Assembly (NCBI GenBank): GCA_947285985.1
Contig: CAMYPB010000003.1
Span: 1-29,816 of the forward strand
Source of the DNA: an uncultured Holosporaceae bacterium
GTDB lineage: Bacteria; Pseudomonadota; Alphaproteobacteria; RUG11792
Direction of reading: 5' to 3'
DNA: 29,816 bases
Shown: positions 15,908-24,114 of the stretch, in pieces
Numbering within the stretch: the first letter of the stretch is position 1
Layout of the letters: every line of letters begins with the position of its first letter
The notes under the pieces: generated by a model
Databases searched by the model: none
Told to the model about the DNA's origin: nothing
Seen by the model: the letters and a program-made list of their open reading frames with translations, nothing else
Translations under genes and position numbers: made by a program

Positions 15908-17245
15908 ATGGCTTCTCCAATAGAACAGTTAGCTAAGAATTTTAGCTTTGCGTCCTTTAAAAAGGCTGAAGATTTGAAAAAGCGTATATTATTTACAATT
16001 TTGACCCTTGTAGTGTATAGGTTAGGGACTTATATACCGCTTCCGGATATTAATCCCGCTGTCGTTTCTGAGTTTACAAGGAGTCATGCTGGTGGATTGT
16101 TTGGAATTTTGGATATGTTTTCTGGGGGCGCTATAGGTCGTATGACTGTTTTTTCACTTAATATTATGCCTTACATATCCGCAAGTATTATAGTGCAATT
16201 GTTGACCGCTATATCTCCTCAACTTGCTGCTTTAAAGAAGGAAGGAGAGTCTGGTCGTCGAAAAATCAATCAATATACCAGGATAGGAGCCGTTTTGTTG
16301 GCATTGATGCAGGGGTATGGCATAGCTGCTGGCTTGGAGAGAGTTGTCGCTAATTCGGGATCTGCGGTTTTAGATCCAGGTCTGGTTTTCAGGTTTACAA
16401 CTATGGCAAGCTTAACTGGTGGTACCTTATTTATAATGTGGCTTGGAGAGCAGATATCTTCTCGTGGTATAGGTAATGGGTCGTCTATTATAATATATTC
16501 TGGTATAGTGGCTAATCTTCCTTCTGCTTTGTTTAATACATTTGCACTAGGAAAGCAGGGAGCAATTTCAGTAATGGCTTTATTTATTTTATTAATACTG
16601 GTTGTGGCTGTTATATCTTTTATAGTATTCATGGAAAAGTCTGTAAGAAAGATTCCTATACATTATCCGAAAAGGTCGTATGCTATTGGTATGCCTGCTC
16701 AGCAGCAAACTACGCATTTGCCTTTGAAATTAAATAATGCAGGTGTTATACCACCGATATTTGCCTCTTCCATACTGTTGTTGCCGATGACAGTGGCAGG
16801 TTTTGGTAATATATCGGCTGATTCTTTCTTGGGTAGAATCTCGTCAATTTTTACTCATGGGCATCCTGTATATATGTTTTGTTATGTTTGTGCGATAATA
16901 TTTTTTGCTTATTTTTATACTGCAATAATGTTTAATCCAAAAGATACTGCGGATAATTTAAAAAAGAGTGGGAGTTACATACCTGGCACACGTCCTGGTG
17001 ATAATACCGCTGATTACATAGATGCTATATTATTAAGGTTGACTACTATAGGTGCAGGTTATTTGTGTGCTATATGTATGATCCCGGAGCTACTGTTATC
17101 CCAGGTGTCTTTGCCATTTTATTTTGGAGGTACGAGTTTACTTATAGTTGTTAATGTGTCTGTTGATACTGTCGCACAATTTCAGTCTCATTTGATTGCT
17201 CAACAGTATAACGGATTATTCAAACGTGGGAGAGTTAGTATATAG
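15908..17245 (+). CDS. secY: Protein translocase subunit SecY
   Basis: Channel-forming subunit of the SecYEG translocon in the inner membrane. It has 445 residues, normal. Hydrophobic segments consistent with ten membrane helices are visible; the first spans about 27-45. The N-terminal plug region follows (GGLFGILDMFSGGAIGRMT, 62-80). GEQISSRGIGNGSS (180-193) and NNAGVIPPIFASS (276-288) are conserved. The cytoplasmic loop SGSYIPGTRPGDNT carries Arg362, equivalent to the arginine essential for SecA-driven translocation in E. coli. Its motor SecA is encoded about 9 kb away on the other strand. It is followed after 1 bp by adk, the normal spc arrangement. Confidence 0.98.
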   Translation: MASPIEQLAKNFSFASFKKAEDLKKRILFTILTLVVYRLGTYIPLPDINPAVVSEFTRSHAGGLFGILDMFSGGAIGRMTVFSLNIMPYISASIIVQLLTAISPQLAALKKEGESGRRKINQYTRIGAVLLALMQGYGIAAGLERVVANSGSAVLDPGLVFRFTTMASLTGGTLFIMWLGEQISSRGIGNGSSIIIYSGIVANLPSALFNTFALGKQGAISVMALFILLILVVAVISFIVFMEKSVRKIPIHYPKRSYAIGMPAQQQTTHLPLKLNNAGVIPPIFASSILLLPMTVAGFGNISADSFLGRISSIFTHGHPVYMFCYVCAIIFFAYFYTAIMFNPKDTADNLKKSGSYIPGTRPGDNTADYIDAILLRLTTIGAGYLCAICMIPELLLSQVSLPFYFGGTSLLIVVNVSVDTVAQFQSHLIAQQYNGLFKRGRVSI

Positions 17246-17246
17246 T

Positions 17247-17906
17247 ATGAACGAACAGTGGATTGTATTTTTGGGGCCTCCTGGTTGTGGGAAAGGTACT
17301 CATTCAGCTTATCTTGCCGAAAGATTCGGATTCGCTACGATAAATGTGGGAGATTTATTGAGAGCTAATACAGATAAGCTTGTTTATGGTATGGGACGCA
17401 CTGTGGGCGAGTTGTTAAGTAATGGATCTTTGCTACCTGATGATGCTGTTATGTCCTTTGTCATTGAAAAAATAATGGGAACACACGGCAGTGGTACGAA
17501 GGTACTGTTTGATGGGTTTCCCAGGACGTTGGTGCAGGCGCGGTCCTTGCGAGACGTCTCGTTGAAGTTTGGTACGGTTCTTAGTAAGGTGATAAATTTT
17601 TCTATAGATGATGATGTTTTGGTTAAAAGGGTATTGGGGCGTTATAGATGTTTAAATTGCGGAAAGGTGTATAATGAGTTTTTTTTAAAACCTAGTAGAG
17701 ACGGTGTTTGTGATGTTTGTGGATGTAGTGAATTTGACAGGAGATCTGATGATAATGAGGCTTCATTAAAAAAAAGGTTGTCAGAGTATCATACAAAGAC
17801 ATATCCATTGATTGATTTTTATTTAGAATGTGGTATCTTATATGATATAGATGCGAGTCGTTCAATTGAAGAAGTAAGAAATTCTGTTTTAGAAGTATTG
17901 AGATGA
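17247..17906 (+). CDS. adk: Adenylate kinase, zinc-binding LID type
   Basis: Interconverts ATP + AMP and 2 ADP. The ATG at 17247, one base after the secY stop, gives 219 residues. The P-loop is GPPGCGKGT (10-18); NVGDLLRA (33-40) and FDGFPRT (88-94) bind AMP. The LID domain has two Cys pairs, Cys135-x2-Cys138 and Cys155-x2-Cys158, so it should bind a structural zinc, unlike E. coli Adk. A longer frame beginning at TTG 17196 overlaps secY and is not needed. secY-adk-rpsM is a standard bacterial order. Confidence 0.97.
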   Translation: MNEQWIVFLGPPGCGKGTHSAYLAERFGFATINVGDLLRANTDKLVYGMGRTVGELLSNGSLLPDDAVMSFVIEKIMGTHGSGTKVLFDGFPRTLVQARSLRDVSLKFGTVLSKVINFSIDDDVLVKRVLGRYRCLNCGKVYNEFFLKPSRDGVCDVCGCSEFDRRSDDNEASLKKRLSEYHTKTYPLIDFYLECGILYDIDASRSIEEVRNSVLEVLR

Positions 17907-17930
17907 TTATTTTAGATATGGAGATGAAGA

Positions 17931-18308
17931 GTGGCACGTATAGCAGGTGTTAATATTCCTAGTCAAAAGAGGGTAGTTATAGGTTTGACCTATATTTATG
18001 GAATAGGGAATTATACGGCAAGGTGTATTGTAGATAGGGCTGGTATTCCATTTGATAAAAGGGTGTCTGAACTGACAGATCAGGAAGTGTTGAGAGTTCG
18101 GGAGATAATAGATGATGGTTATAGTGTTGAAGGTGACTTGAGAAGGCAGGTCTCTATGGGGATAAAGAGACTTATGGACCTTGGGTGTTATCGTGGGCTT
18201 AGGCATAGGAAGGGGTTGCCTGTCCGTGGTCAAAGAACTCACACTAATGCAAGGACTAGGAAAGGGAAGGCAATTCCTATTGCTGGAAAAAAGATAGCTG
18301 CAAAGTAG
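17931..18308 (+). CDS. rpsM: 30S ribosomal protein S13
   Basis: Head protein of the 30S subunit that bridges to L5 of the large subunit and contacts the P-site tRNA. It has 125 residues, normal. It starts at GTG 17931 (ARIAGVNIPSQKRVVIGLTY), 7 bases after GGAG. LRRQVSMGIKRLMDLGCYRG and RGQRTHTNARTRKGK are diagnostic. It is the first gene of the alpha set; rpmJ and infA, found nearby in some bacteria, are absent between adk and this gene. Confidence 0.97.
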   Translation: MARIAGVNIPSQKRVVIGLTYIYGIGNYTARCIVDRAGIPFDKRVSELTDQEVLRVREIIDDGYSVEGDLRRQVSMGIKRLMDLGCYRGLRHRKGLPVRGQRTHTNARTRKGKAIPIAGKKIAAK

Positions 18309-18333
18309 CGTTCATTTTATAAAGGGTTTTATT

Positions 18334-18726
18334 ATGGTGCAAAAAGCTATGGCAAGGATAAAAAGAAAAGAAAAGAAGAATATTGTTAATGCTGTTGCGC
18401 ATATCAACGCGACATTTAACAATACTGTTGTCAATATTTCTGATGAGGGTGGTAATACCATATCGATTGGGTCCGCAGGTGCTGTGGGATTTAAAGGCTC
18501 TAAAAAGTCGACACCGTACGCAGCGCAGTTGGCCGCTGACAGTGCGGCCAAAAAAGCTGTGGAACATGGTGTTAAAAATGTTAAGGTTTTTGTGCGAGGA
18601 CCTGGAGCGGGTCGGGAGACTGCTGTGAGAGCTTTGCAAGCAGCTGGGTTTATTATAACAACTATAAGTGATGTGACGCCTTTACCTCACAACGGATGTC
18701 GTCCTCCTAAGGCGCGTAGAAATTAG
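18334..18726 (+). CDS. rpsK: 30S ribosomal protein S11
   Basis: Platform protein of the 30S subunit near the Shine-Dalgarno cleft. It has 130 residues, usual size. VAHINATFNNTVVNISDEGG and VKVFVRGPGAGRETAVRALQ are conserved, and the end is the classical HNGCRPPKARRN. AAGGG lies about 8 bases before the ATG at 18334. rpsD, which follows it in E. coli, is missing here as in other alphaproteobacteria. Confidence 0.97.
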   Translation: MVQKAMARIKRKEKKNIVNAVAHINATFNNTVVNISDEGGNTISIGSAGAVGFKGSKKSTPYAAQLAADSAAKKAVEHGVKNVKVFVRGPGAGRETAVRALQAAGFIITTISDVTPLPHNGCRPPKARRN

Positions 18727-18799
18727 GGGGGGATTTGTTTTTTATCATTTACATTTAGTGTTTTTTATTGTGAAGTCATCGTGGGGGCGTGTGGTAAGA

Positions 18800-19813
18800 G
18801 TGAGTACATGGCAAATGTTGATTAGGCCTGTTAAGGTTGATGTTTTATATTCTGACCCTTTGTTGAGGGATGGGAATATTGTTGTAGAGCCTTTGGAAAG
18901 AGGTTTTGGAACTACTGTTGGTAATGCGTTACGTAGGGTGTTGCTTTCTTCGATTCCTGGATCTGCAGTAACTGCAGTGAAAATTGATGGTGTTGCTCAT
19001 GAATTTTCTACGATTCCAGGCGTTAGGGAGGATGTGCCTGAGATTATATTAAATTTGAAATCTTTAAGAGTTAAATTGGATTCAGAGCGCTCAAAGAAGG
19101 TTCGTGTGAGTGCATGTGGTTCTAAGGTTGTTTGCGCACGTGATATAGAAGGTGGTCCTGATGTAGAAATTATGGACCCTGACCACGTTATATGTACTCT
19201 TGAGGAAGGTGCGTCTATCAATATGGAACTTACTGTTGAAAATGGTAAAGGCTATGTTTCAGCATCAAATCAGGGTGATATCAGCAAATCCTTGGGTGTG
19301 ATTTTGATTGACGCTATTTATAGTCCTATACTTTTAGTGGATTTCAAAGTTGAGAGAACACGTGTTGGACAGAGAACGGATTACGATAAATTGATAATGC
19401 GGATAAAGACGGATGGCTCTATACGCCCTGATGATGCGTTAGCACGGGCTGGTGCTATTCTTAGGGATCACTTTTCTTTATTCGTTAATTTTGAAGATTC
19501 ACCCGTTTCTGAGATTAAAGATGATGACGATGAATTTCCATTTAACAAGAATCTTTTAAGAAAAGTTGATGAATTGGAACTTTCTGTCAGGTCCGCGAAT
19601 TGTTTAAAAAATGAGAATATTTTTTATATAGGAGACCTAATACAGAGAACTGAAAGTGATATGTTGAAGACACCTAATTTTGGTCGTAAGTCTCTCAATG
19701 AAATAAAGGAATTGTTAAATGGAATGGACCTTAGTTTTGGGATGACTGTCCCTGGGTGGCCACCAGAGAATATAGATGATTTATCTAAAAAACTTGATGA
19801 TCAGTATAATTAG
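18800..19813 (+). CDS. rpoA: RNA polymerase alpha subunit
   Basis: Scaffold subunit of RNA polymerase, dimerising through its N-terminal domain and binding UP elements and activators with its C-terminal domain. The start is uncertain. GTG 18800 is chosen (337 residues, MSTWQMLIRP) because it best fits the usual alphaproteobacterial N terminus ending in WQELIRP. ATG 18815, GTG 18791 and GTG 18758 are in frame, and no start has an ideal Shine-Dalgarno. The N-terminal domain shows RGFGTTVGNALRRVLLSSIP; an acidic linker DDDDE precedes the C-terminal domain. There, VRSANCLKN contains the arginine equivalent to E. coli R265, and YIGDLIQRTE and VPGWPPENI follow. Confidence 0.95.
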   Translation: MSTWQMLIRPVKVDVLYSDPLLRDGNIVVEPLERGFGTTVGNALRRVLLSSIPGSAVTAVKIDGVAHEFSTIPGVREDVPEIILNLKSLRVKLDSERSKKVRVSACGSKVVCARDIEGGPDVEIMDPDHVICTLEEGASINMELTVENGKGYVSASNQGDISKSLGVILIDAIYSPILLVDFKVERTRVGQRTDYDKLIMRIKTDGSIRPDDALARAGAILRDHFSLFVNFEDSPVSEIKDDDDEFPFNKNLLRKVDELELSVRSANCLKNENIFYIGDLIQRTESDMLKTPNFGRKSLNEIKELLNGMDLSFGMTVPGWPPENIDDLSKKLDDQYN

Positions 19814-19830
19814 AGATTGGAGATATTGTT

Positions 19831-20235
19831 ATGAGACATGGTTTTGCAAAGCGTAAGCTAAATAGGACAAGTTCACATAGGCGTGCTATGTTTAAGTCTA
19901 TGGCTTGTTCCTTGATTGAGCATGAGCAAATAAGGACAACGTTGCCTAAGGCTAAAGAACTAAGGCCTATAGTAGAGAAATTAATTACAATGTCTAGAAA
20001 AGGTACTTTACATGTTAGAAGGATGTTGGTTTCTAGACTACAGAATAAGAGTATTGTTGGCAAATTAGTAGATGATTTAGCTTCTAGGTATAAAGATAGG
20101 CCAGGTGGGTATGTGCGTATAATGAAAGCTGGAATGAGATATGGTGACGCGGCTCCCATGGCTGTTATAGAATTGGTTGATAGGAAGGATACAAGAAAGG
20201 TGTTACCATCCACTTCATCTGAATCTATGAAATAA
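19831..20235 (+). CDS. rplQ: 50S ribosomal protein L17
   Basis: Large-subunit protein next to the tunnel exit. It has 134 residues, within the usual range. MRHGFAKRKLNRTSSHRRAM is the invariant start, EQIRTTLPKAKELRPIVEKL and RPGGYVRIMKAGMRYGDAAP follow. It is the last gene of the joined ribosomal block; there is no clear terminator after it, and bamE follows 22 bp later, so read-through is likely. Confidence 0.97.
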   Translation: MRHGFAKRKLNRTSSHRRAMFKSMACSLIEHEQIRTTLPKAKELRPIVEKLITMSRKGTLHVRRMLVSRLQNKSIVGKLVDDLASRYKDRPGGYVRIMKAGMRYGDAAPMAVIELVDRKDTRKVLPSTSSESMK

Positions 20236-20257
20236 TTATGAGAGGTACAAATCGTTG

Positions 20258-20716
20258 ATGTATACTAAGATTTTGCATGTTTCTCTTGTTGTTCTAGGTG
20301 TGTTTTGTTGTGGGTGTGAGACTTCTGTCGTGAATCGTGGACATGTTGGATTTGAGCGTTTTGATAATATCCACGTTAATAAAGATGATATGAATCGGAT
20401 TTATGAACGTTTTGGGGCTCCAACTATAAAGTCTACTATTGTTTCAGAAGATGGATGTGTGAGCTGGTACTACATTTCTAAGAGAGTCGAAAAAACTTCG
20501 TTTTTATCGGAGAAGGTTGTCGATAATAAGACGGTCAGGATTACTTTTGATAAAAATGGAATTGTAAGATCAGTTAAGGAGAGTTCATATGAAAATCCTA
20601 TTCCATATTCAAGTGAAACGACGAAGACTGATGGAAATACTCATGGTATAATGAAGGAGACTTTTGGAGGAATGGGAAAGTATTTGGATCGGTATTCAGA
20701 TGCTGATAAAAAATAA
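20258..20716 (+). CDS. bamE: BamE/SmpA-family outer-membrane assembly lipoprotein
   Basis: Lipoprotein component of the BAM complex that inserts beta-barrel proteins in the outer membrane. The ATG at 20258 gives 152 residues. A hydrophobic signal peptide (about 5-18) ends at CCGC, with Cys20 as the probable lipidated residue; the -3 position is Cys, so the lipobox is atypical. The mature part carries the family pattern: RGHVGFERFDNIHVNKDD, then RFGAPTIKST, WYYIS, and VRITFDKNGIVRSVKE. A C-terminal MKETFGGMGKY resembles the short helix seen in alphaproteobacterial members. It overlaps the predicted tsaE start by 17 bp. It shows that the cell has an outer membrane with barrel proteins. Confidence 0.88.
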   Translation: MYTKILHVSLVVLGVFCCGCETSVVNRGHVGFERFDNIHVNKDDMNRIYERFGAPTIKSTIVSEDGCVSWYYISKRVEKTSFLSEKVVDNKTVRITFDKNGIVRSVKESSYENPIPYSSETTKTDGNTHGIMKETFGGMGKYLDRYSDADKK

Positions 20717-21086
20717 TTATAAGTATTCTATTAATGATTTGAAAGAACGAGCTTTGATTTTATCTGATAGGATAAGATCTCCTTGTTCTGTCCTTTTGAA
20801 TGGAACTCTTGGAAAGGGAAAGACGACCTTTTCCAAGTTTTTTATTGAAAATATTTTGTTGGACAAAAGTGTGAAAGTTACGAGTCCAACATTTAATATT
20901 ATCCAAATATATGAGACAACGAAGGGGGAACTCTGGCATATTGATCTTTATAGAGTCAAGAATGAGTGTGAAATATTTGAATTAGGAATTCTTGAATCTA
21001 TGACTGAAAATATTTGTTTAATCGAGTGGCCAGGTCTTTTAAAAAAATATATAAAGAGATATAATTACATAGAATTCGATTTATAA
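20700..21086 (+). CDS. tsaE: tRNA threonylcarbamoyladenosine biosynthesis ATPase TsaE
   Basis: ATPase partner of TsaB and TsaD in forming t6A at position 37 of ANN-decoding tRNAs. The ATG at 20700 gives 128 residues, slightly below the usual 140-160. Walker A is GTLGKGKT (35-42); SPTFNIIQIYE, LWHIDLYRVKNECE and ICLIEWPG follow the TsaE pattern SPTF...Y, HiDLYR and liEWp. The gene begins within the last 17 bases of bamE in another frame, with no clear Shine-Dalgarno, suggesting translational coupling. Starts further upstream inside bamE are possible in frame but would add residues unlike the family. Confidence 0.9.
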   Translation: MLIKNNYKYSINDLKERALILSDRIRSPCSVLLNGTLGKGKTTFSKFFIENILLDKSVKVTSPTFNIIQIYETTKGELWHIDLYRVKNECEIFELGILESMTENICLIEWPGLLKKYIKRYNYIEFDL

Positions 21087-21105
21087 AATTTTATATGGTG
21101 CAGTT

Positions 21106-22200
21106 TTGCAATTAAAAAGTATTCCTGTTTTTCCTTTTTGTTTGATTTGTCTAATTTCGTTGTTTGGGATCGTTATCCTTTATTCTGTTAATTCTGGAAA
21201 TATATATCCTTGGGCATATAATCAACTGATAAGATTTTTTATAGGCATCATCTTTTTATATATAGGGATGTGTATAGATGTCTCGTTTTGGAAGAGGAAT
21301 GCATACATTTTTTATTTTATTGGAATAATTTTATTATTATTTGTCACAATTGTGGGAAAAGTTAGTATGGGAGCTCAAAGATGGTTGAATTTATATTTTT
21401 TCAATTTTCAACCTTCTGAATTGATGAGGATTTTCATGGTTATAACATTCGCGCGATATTTTTCATCGATGAGTGTTGAAAATGTCAGGAGGATGTCCAA
21501 CATAATCATACCTTTGATTTTATTGGGTTTTCCCATGATTCTCGTTTTGTTGCAGCCTGATTTAGGAACTGCAATGTTATTATTATTAGTGGGTCTTTCC
21601 ATATTTTTTGTATGCGGGGTTCAGATATGGAAATTCTTAGTTTCATTTGGAATAGTCGTTATTTCGGCTCCTATCCTTTGGAATATGCTTCATGATTATC
21701 AAAGGAACAGGATCCTCATGTTTATATCTCCTGAACAAGATCCGAGTGGTGCGGGATATCACATAATTCAATCTCAGATTGCATTAGGATCCGGAGGAAT
21801 TTTCGGAAAGGGACTATTAAATGGAACACAATGTCAATTAAATTTCCTTCCAGAAAAACAGACGGACTTCGTCTTCTCAGCACTCGGAGAAGAACTTGGA
21901 TTTATTGGATGTTGTATATTAATATTACTGTATTCTCTATTGATTATATATAATTTTTCTGTGTCTGTCAATAATAAAAATAAATTCAATCAACTTCTTG
22001 TTTTTGGATTGAATAGTATGTTATTTTATTATATTTTTATCAATATTTCGATGGTTTGCGGGATACTTCCAGTCGTTGGAATTCCTCTCCCATTTTTTTC
22101 GTATGGGGGGAGTGCGTTGGTCGTCTTAATGTTTTGTCAGGGTATAATTTTTTCGGTTGACAATGACAGAAGGTCGAGTTCGTCGTTAAAATTTTCATGA
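21106..22200 (+). CDS. rodA: Rod shape-determining peptidoglycan glycosyltransferase RodA
   Basis: SEDS-family membrane glycosyltransferase that polymerises lipid II in the elongasome together with PBP2. It has 364 residues and about ten hydrophobic segments. LPEKQTDFVFSALGEELGF (248-266) is the SEDS signature, with Asp254 in the TDF motif matching the essential aspartate. VLLQPDLGTAM (147-157) and the final PLPFFSYGGS (328-337) are also conserved; the motif set is closer to RodA than to FtsW. The only in-frame start near the preceding stop is TTG 21106, with a weak ribosome-binding site; the nearby ATG 21095 is in another frame. The next gene is its transpeptidase partner mrdA. Confidence 0.93.
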   Translation: MQLKSIPVFPFCLICLISLFGIVILYSVNSGNIYPWAYNQLIRFFIGIIFLYIGMCIDVSFWKRNAYIFYFIGIILLLFVTIVGKVSMGAQRWLNLYFFNFQPSELMRIFMVITFARYFSSMSVENVRRMSNIIIPLILLGFPMILVLLQPDLGTAMLLLLVGLSIFFVCGVQIWKFLVSFGIVVISAPILWNMLHDYQRNRILMFISPEQDPSGAGYHIIQSQIALGSGGIFGKGLLNGTQCQLNFLPEKQTDFVFSALGEELGFIGCCILILLYSLLIIYNFSVSVNNKNKFNQLLVFGLNSMLFYYIFINISMVCGILPVVGIPLPFFSYGGSALVVLMFCQGIIFSVDNDRRSSSSLKFS

Positions 22201-22205
22201 TAAAG

Positions 22206-22234
22206 TTGAAAATATTGTGTATACTTGTTAGAAT
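22206..22234 (+). promoter_or_regulatory. Probable extended -10 promoter for mrdA
   Basis: TTGAAA (22206-22211) and TAGAAT (22229-22234) are 17 bp apart, with TGT directly before the -10 (an extended -10). A start near 22241 would give a leader of about 55 bases to the mrdA ATG. The same TAGAAT hexamer is used in the str promoter at 2476. Confidence 0.6.
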
Positions 22235-22296
22235 TGAGAGATCTAGTTTGTATTATGATTTATTTCATATAAAATTTTATAGAACGACGAATAAAA

Positions 22297-24114
22297 ATGA
22301 GCAGATCGAACAATGATAGAAAAGTTTTTACGAGACGTTCTTTTATTTTCATGGGTATAAAATCCATACTCGGACTATCTATATTCTCGAGGCTGGGATA
22401 TCTTCAGATTATAAGATCTGCACATTATAAATTACTTTCCGATAAAAATAGGATTTCTTCGTCGTATATCCTCCCTTCTCGAGGGAAGATAATAGATTCA
22501 AATGGAATCGTGTTGGCGAGTAATAAAAATTCGTATTCCGTCATCCTGGACTTGAAAGAAATATATAATGATGAAAATAGAAATAAGTATATAGAATATA
22601 TATTGAAATATAATGATTTAGATGATAATATCATAGAGAGACTTTTAAACTTGCCAGATGAATTAGATAGATCGAACAGGTTTATAGTTTTGGGTGAGAA
22701 GATTTCTTGGGATAAGTTGTCTGCTTTTTATATGACATCCTCTTATGTTCCGGGGATTAGTATCGAGAAAATGTTAAGTCGAAATTATTTATATCCTGAG
22801 ATTTTTTCACATGTTATAGGATACGTTGGATCTCCAACTCGTGATGATATATTGAATTCTGAGAATACATCATATTCCCTTCCCCTCGCAAAGATAGGGA
22901 AGAATGGGATAGAAAAAGAGTATAACGATGAATTATTTGGGAAATCTGGATTAAAACAAGTTGAAGTCAATTCTAGACGTCAATTTGTTAGGGTCATCGA
23001 TGAGATAGAAAGTGTTCCAGGACATGATATCAAACTCACGATAAATAAAGAGTTGCAAGAAAAAGTGTATGAGATTTTATCACGAGAAAAAAGTGCGTCG
23101 TGTATTGTTATGGATATAAACACAGGGGCGATCCTCTCTTTTGTTTCATATCCTGGATATAACACGAATATCTTCAATGATAAAATAGATAAGAAAATTT
23201 TAGATGAATTATATGAAAATCCTTATAAACCTATGATAAATAAATGTCTCACAGGACTTTATTCCCCGGGATCGTCCTTCAAGATGATAACGGGTCTCGC
23301 GGGATTGACGAGGGGAGTTATCGATAAGAATACGCGATTTAATTGTAGTGGTGTACATAATATTGGAAATTATAAATATCATTGTTGGAAATGGAAATAT
23401 GGAGGACATGGACCTTTAAATTTGCAGGAGGCTTTATCTAGGTCTTGTGATATTTATTTTTATAATATTGCGAGATTATTGAGTCCGGATGATATCGCGA
23501 GAGTTGCGAATGATTTTGGGTTGGGATTGAAGACAGGTATAGATCTTCCTGGAGAGAAATCCGGACTTATTCCAACAAAAAAATGGAAGAGGGATAATAA
23601 AAAACAAGTGTGGACTCCAGGAGATACAATAAATATGTCTATAGGACAGGGATATATATTGTCAACTCCTATACAACTCGTTCGTATGATTTCGATAATG
23701 GCCAATGGATTGAATCCTATAACTCCATATATATTTCGTATGAAAGAAAAGGTAAATAATAAATTGAAATATAAAGAGGAACATATAGAATTAATTTTAG
23801 ATGGATTATTTGATGTCGTGAACGATTTCAATGGAACAGCTCATAAAAGTTTTATTGACGACGATGATTTTTTGATGGCTGGAAAAACGGGGAGTACGCA
23901 AGTATTTCGTATAACAGAATCTCAACGAAAACAGTATAAAACAGTATCCGATAATTATTGGTTGAAAGAACATGCAATATTCGTTGGATATGCTCCCGTC
24001 GATAATCCAAAATATTCTGTCTGTGTCGTGGTTGAACATGGGGGAGGGGGGGCATCAACCGCAGCTCCAATCGCACGCGACGTGTTGATGAATGTAAAAT
24101 CAATTATTGGATAG
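22297..24114 (+). CDS. mrdA: Penicillin-binding protein 2 (elongasome transpeptidase)
   Basis: Class B transpeptidase that cross-links peptidoglycan during lateral growth, working with RodA. It has 605 residues, normal. One membrane anchor spans about 18-38, then the dimerisation domain (LPSRGKIIDSNG, 59-70). Catalytic motifs: SSFK with Ser326 nucleophile and Lys329, Ser383-Cys384-Asp385, and KTGS (530-533). YHCWKWKYGGHGPLNLQEAL and WTPGDTINMSIGQGYILSTP identify PBP2 rather than FtsI. The ATG at 22297 has a poor Shine-Dalgarno. The 3' end overlaps the convergent nuoG by 15 bp. Glycine codons differ from the ribosomal block: in the first 340 residues only 3 of 21 are GGT. Confidence 0.95.
   Translation: MSRSNNDRKVFTRRSFIFMGIKSILGLSIFSRLGYLQIIRSAHYKLLSDKNRISSSYILPSRGKIIDSNGIVLASNKNSYSVILDLKEIYNDENRNKYIEYILKYNDLDDNIIERLLNLPDELDRSNRFIVLGEKISWDKLSAFYMTSSYVPGISIEKMLSRNYLYPEIFSHVIGYVGSPTRDDILNSENTSYSLPLAKIGKNGIEKEYNDELFGKSGLKQVEVNSRRQFVRVIDEIESVPGHDIKLTINKELQEKVYEILSREKSASCIVMDINTGAILSFVSYPGYNTNIFNDKIDKKILDELYENPYKPMINKCLTGLYSPGSSFKMITGLAGLTRGVIDKNTRFNCSGVHNIGNYKYHCWKWKYGGHGPLNLQEALSRSCDIYFYNIARLLSPDDIARVANDFGLGLKTGIDLPGEKSGLIPTKKWKRDNKKQVWTPGDTINMSIGQGYILSTPIQLVRMISIMANGLNPITPYIFRMKEKVNNKLKYKEEHIELILDGLFDVVNDFNGTAHKSFIDDDDFLMAGKTGSTQVFRITESQRKQYKTVSDNYWLKEHAIFVGYAPVDNPKYSVCVVVEHGGGGASTAAPIARDVLMNVKSIIG

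Noticed and set aside
17196..17246. adk start at TTG 17196 overlapping secY
   Set aside because: The added residues precede the normal Adk N terminus; ATG 17247 gives the family-standard beginning.
18758..18799. N-terminal extension of rpoA from GTG 18758
   Set aside because: The extra residues do not resemble the alpha subunit N terminus, and the G-rich stretch near 18725 is too far away to serve this start.
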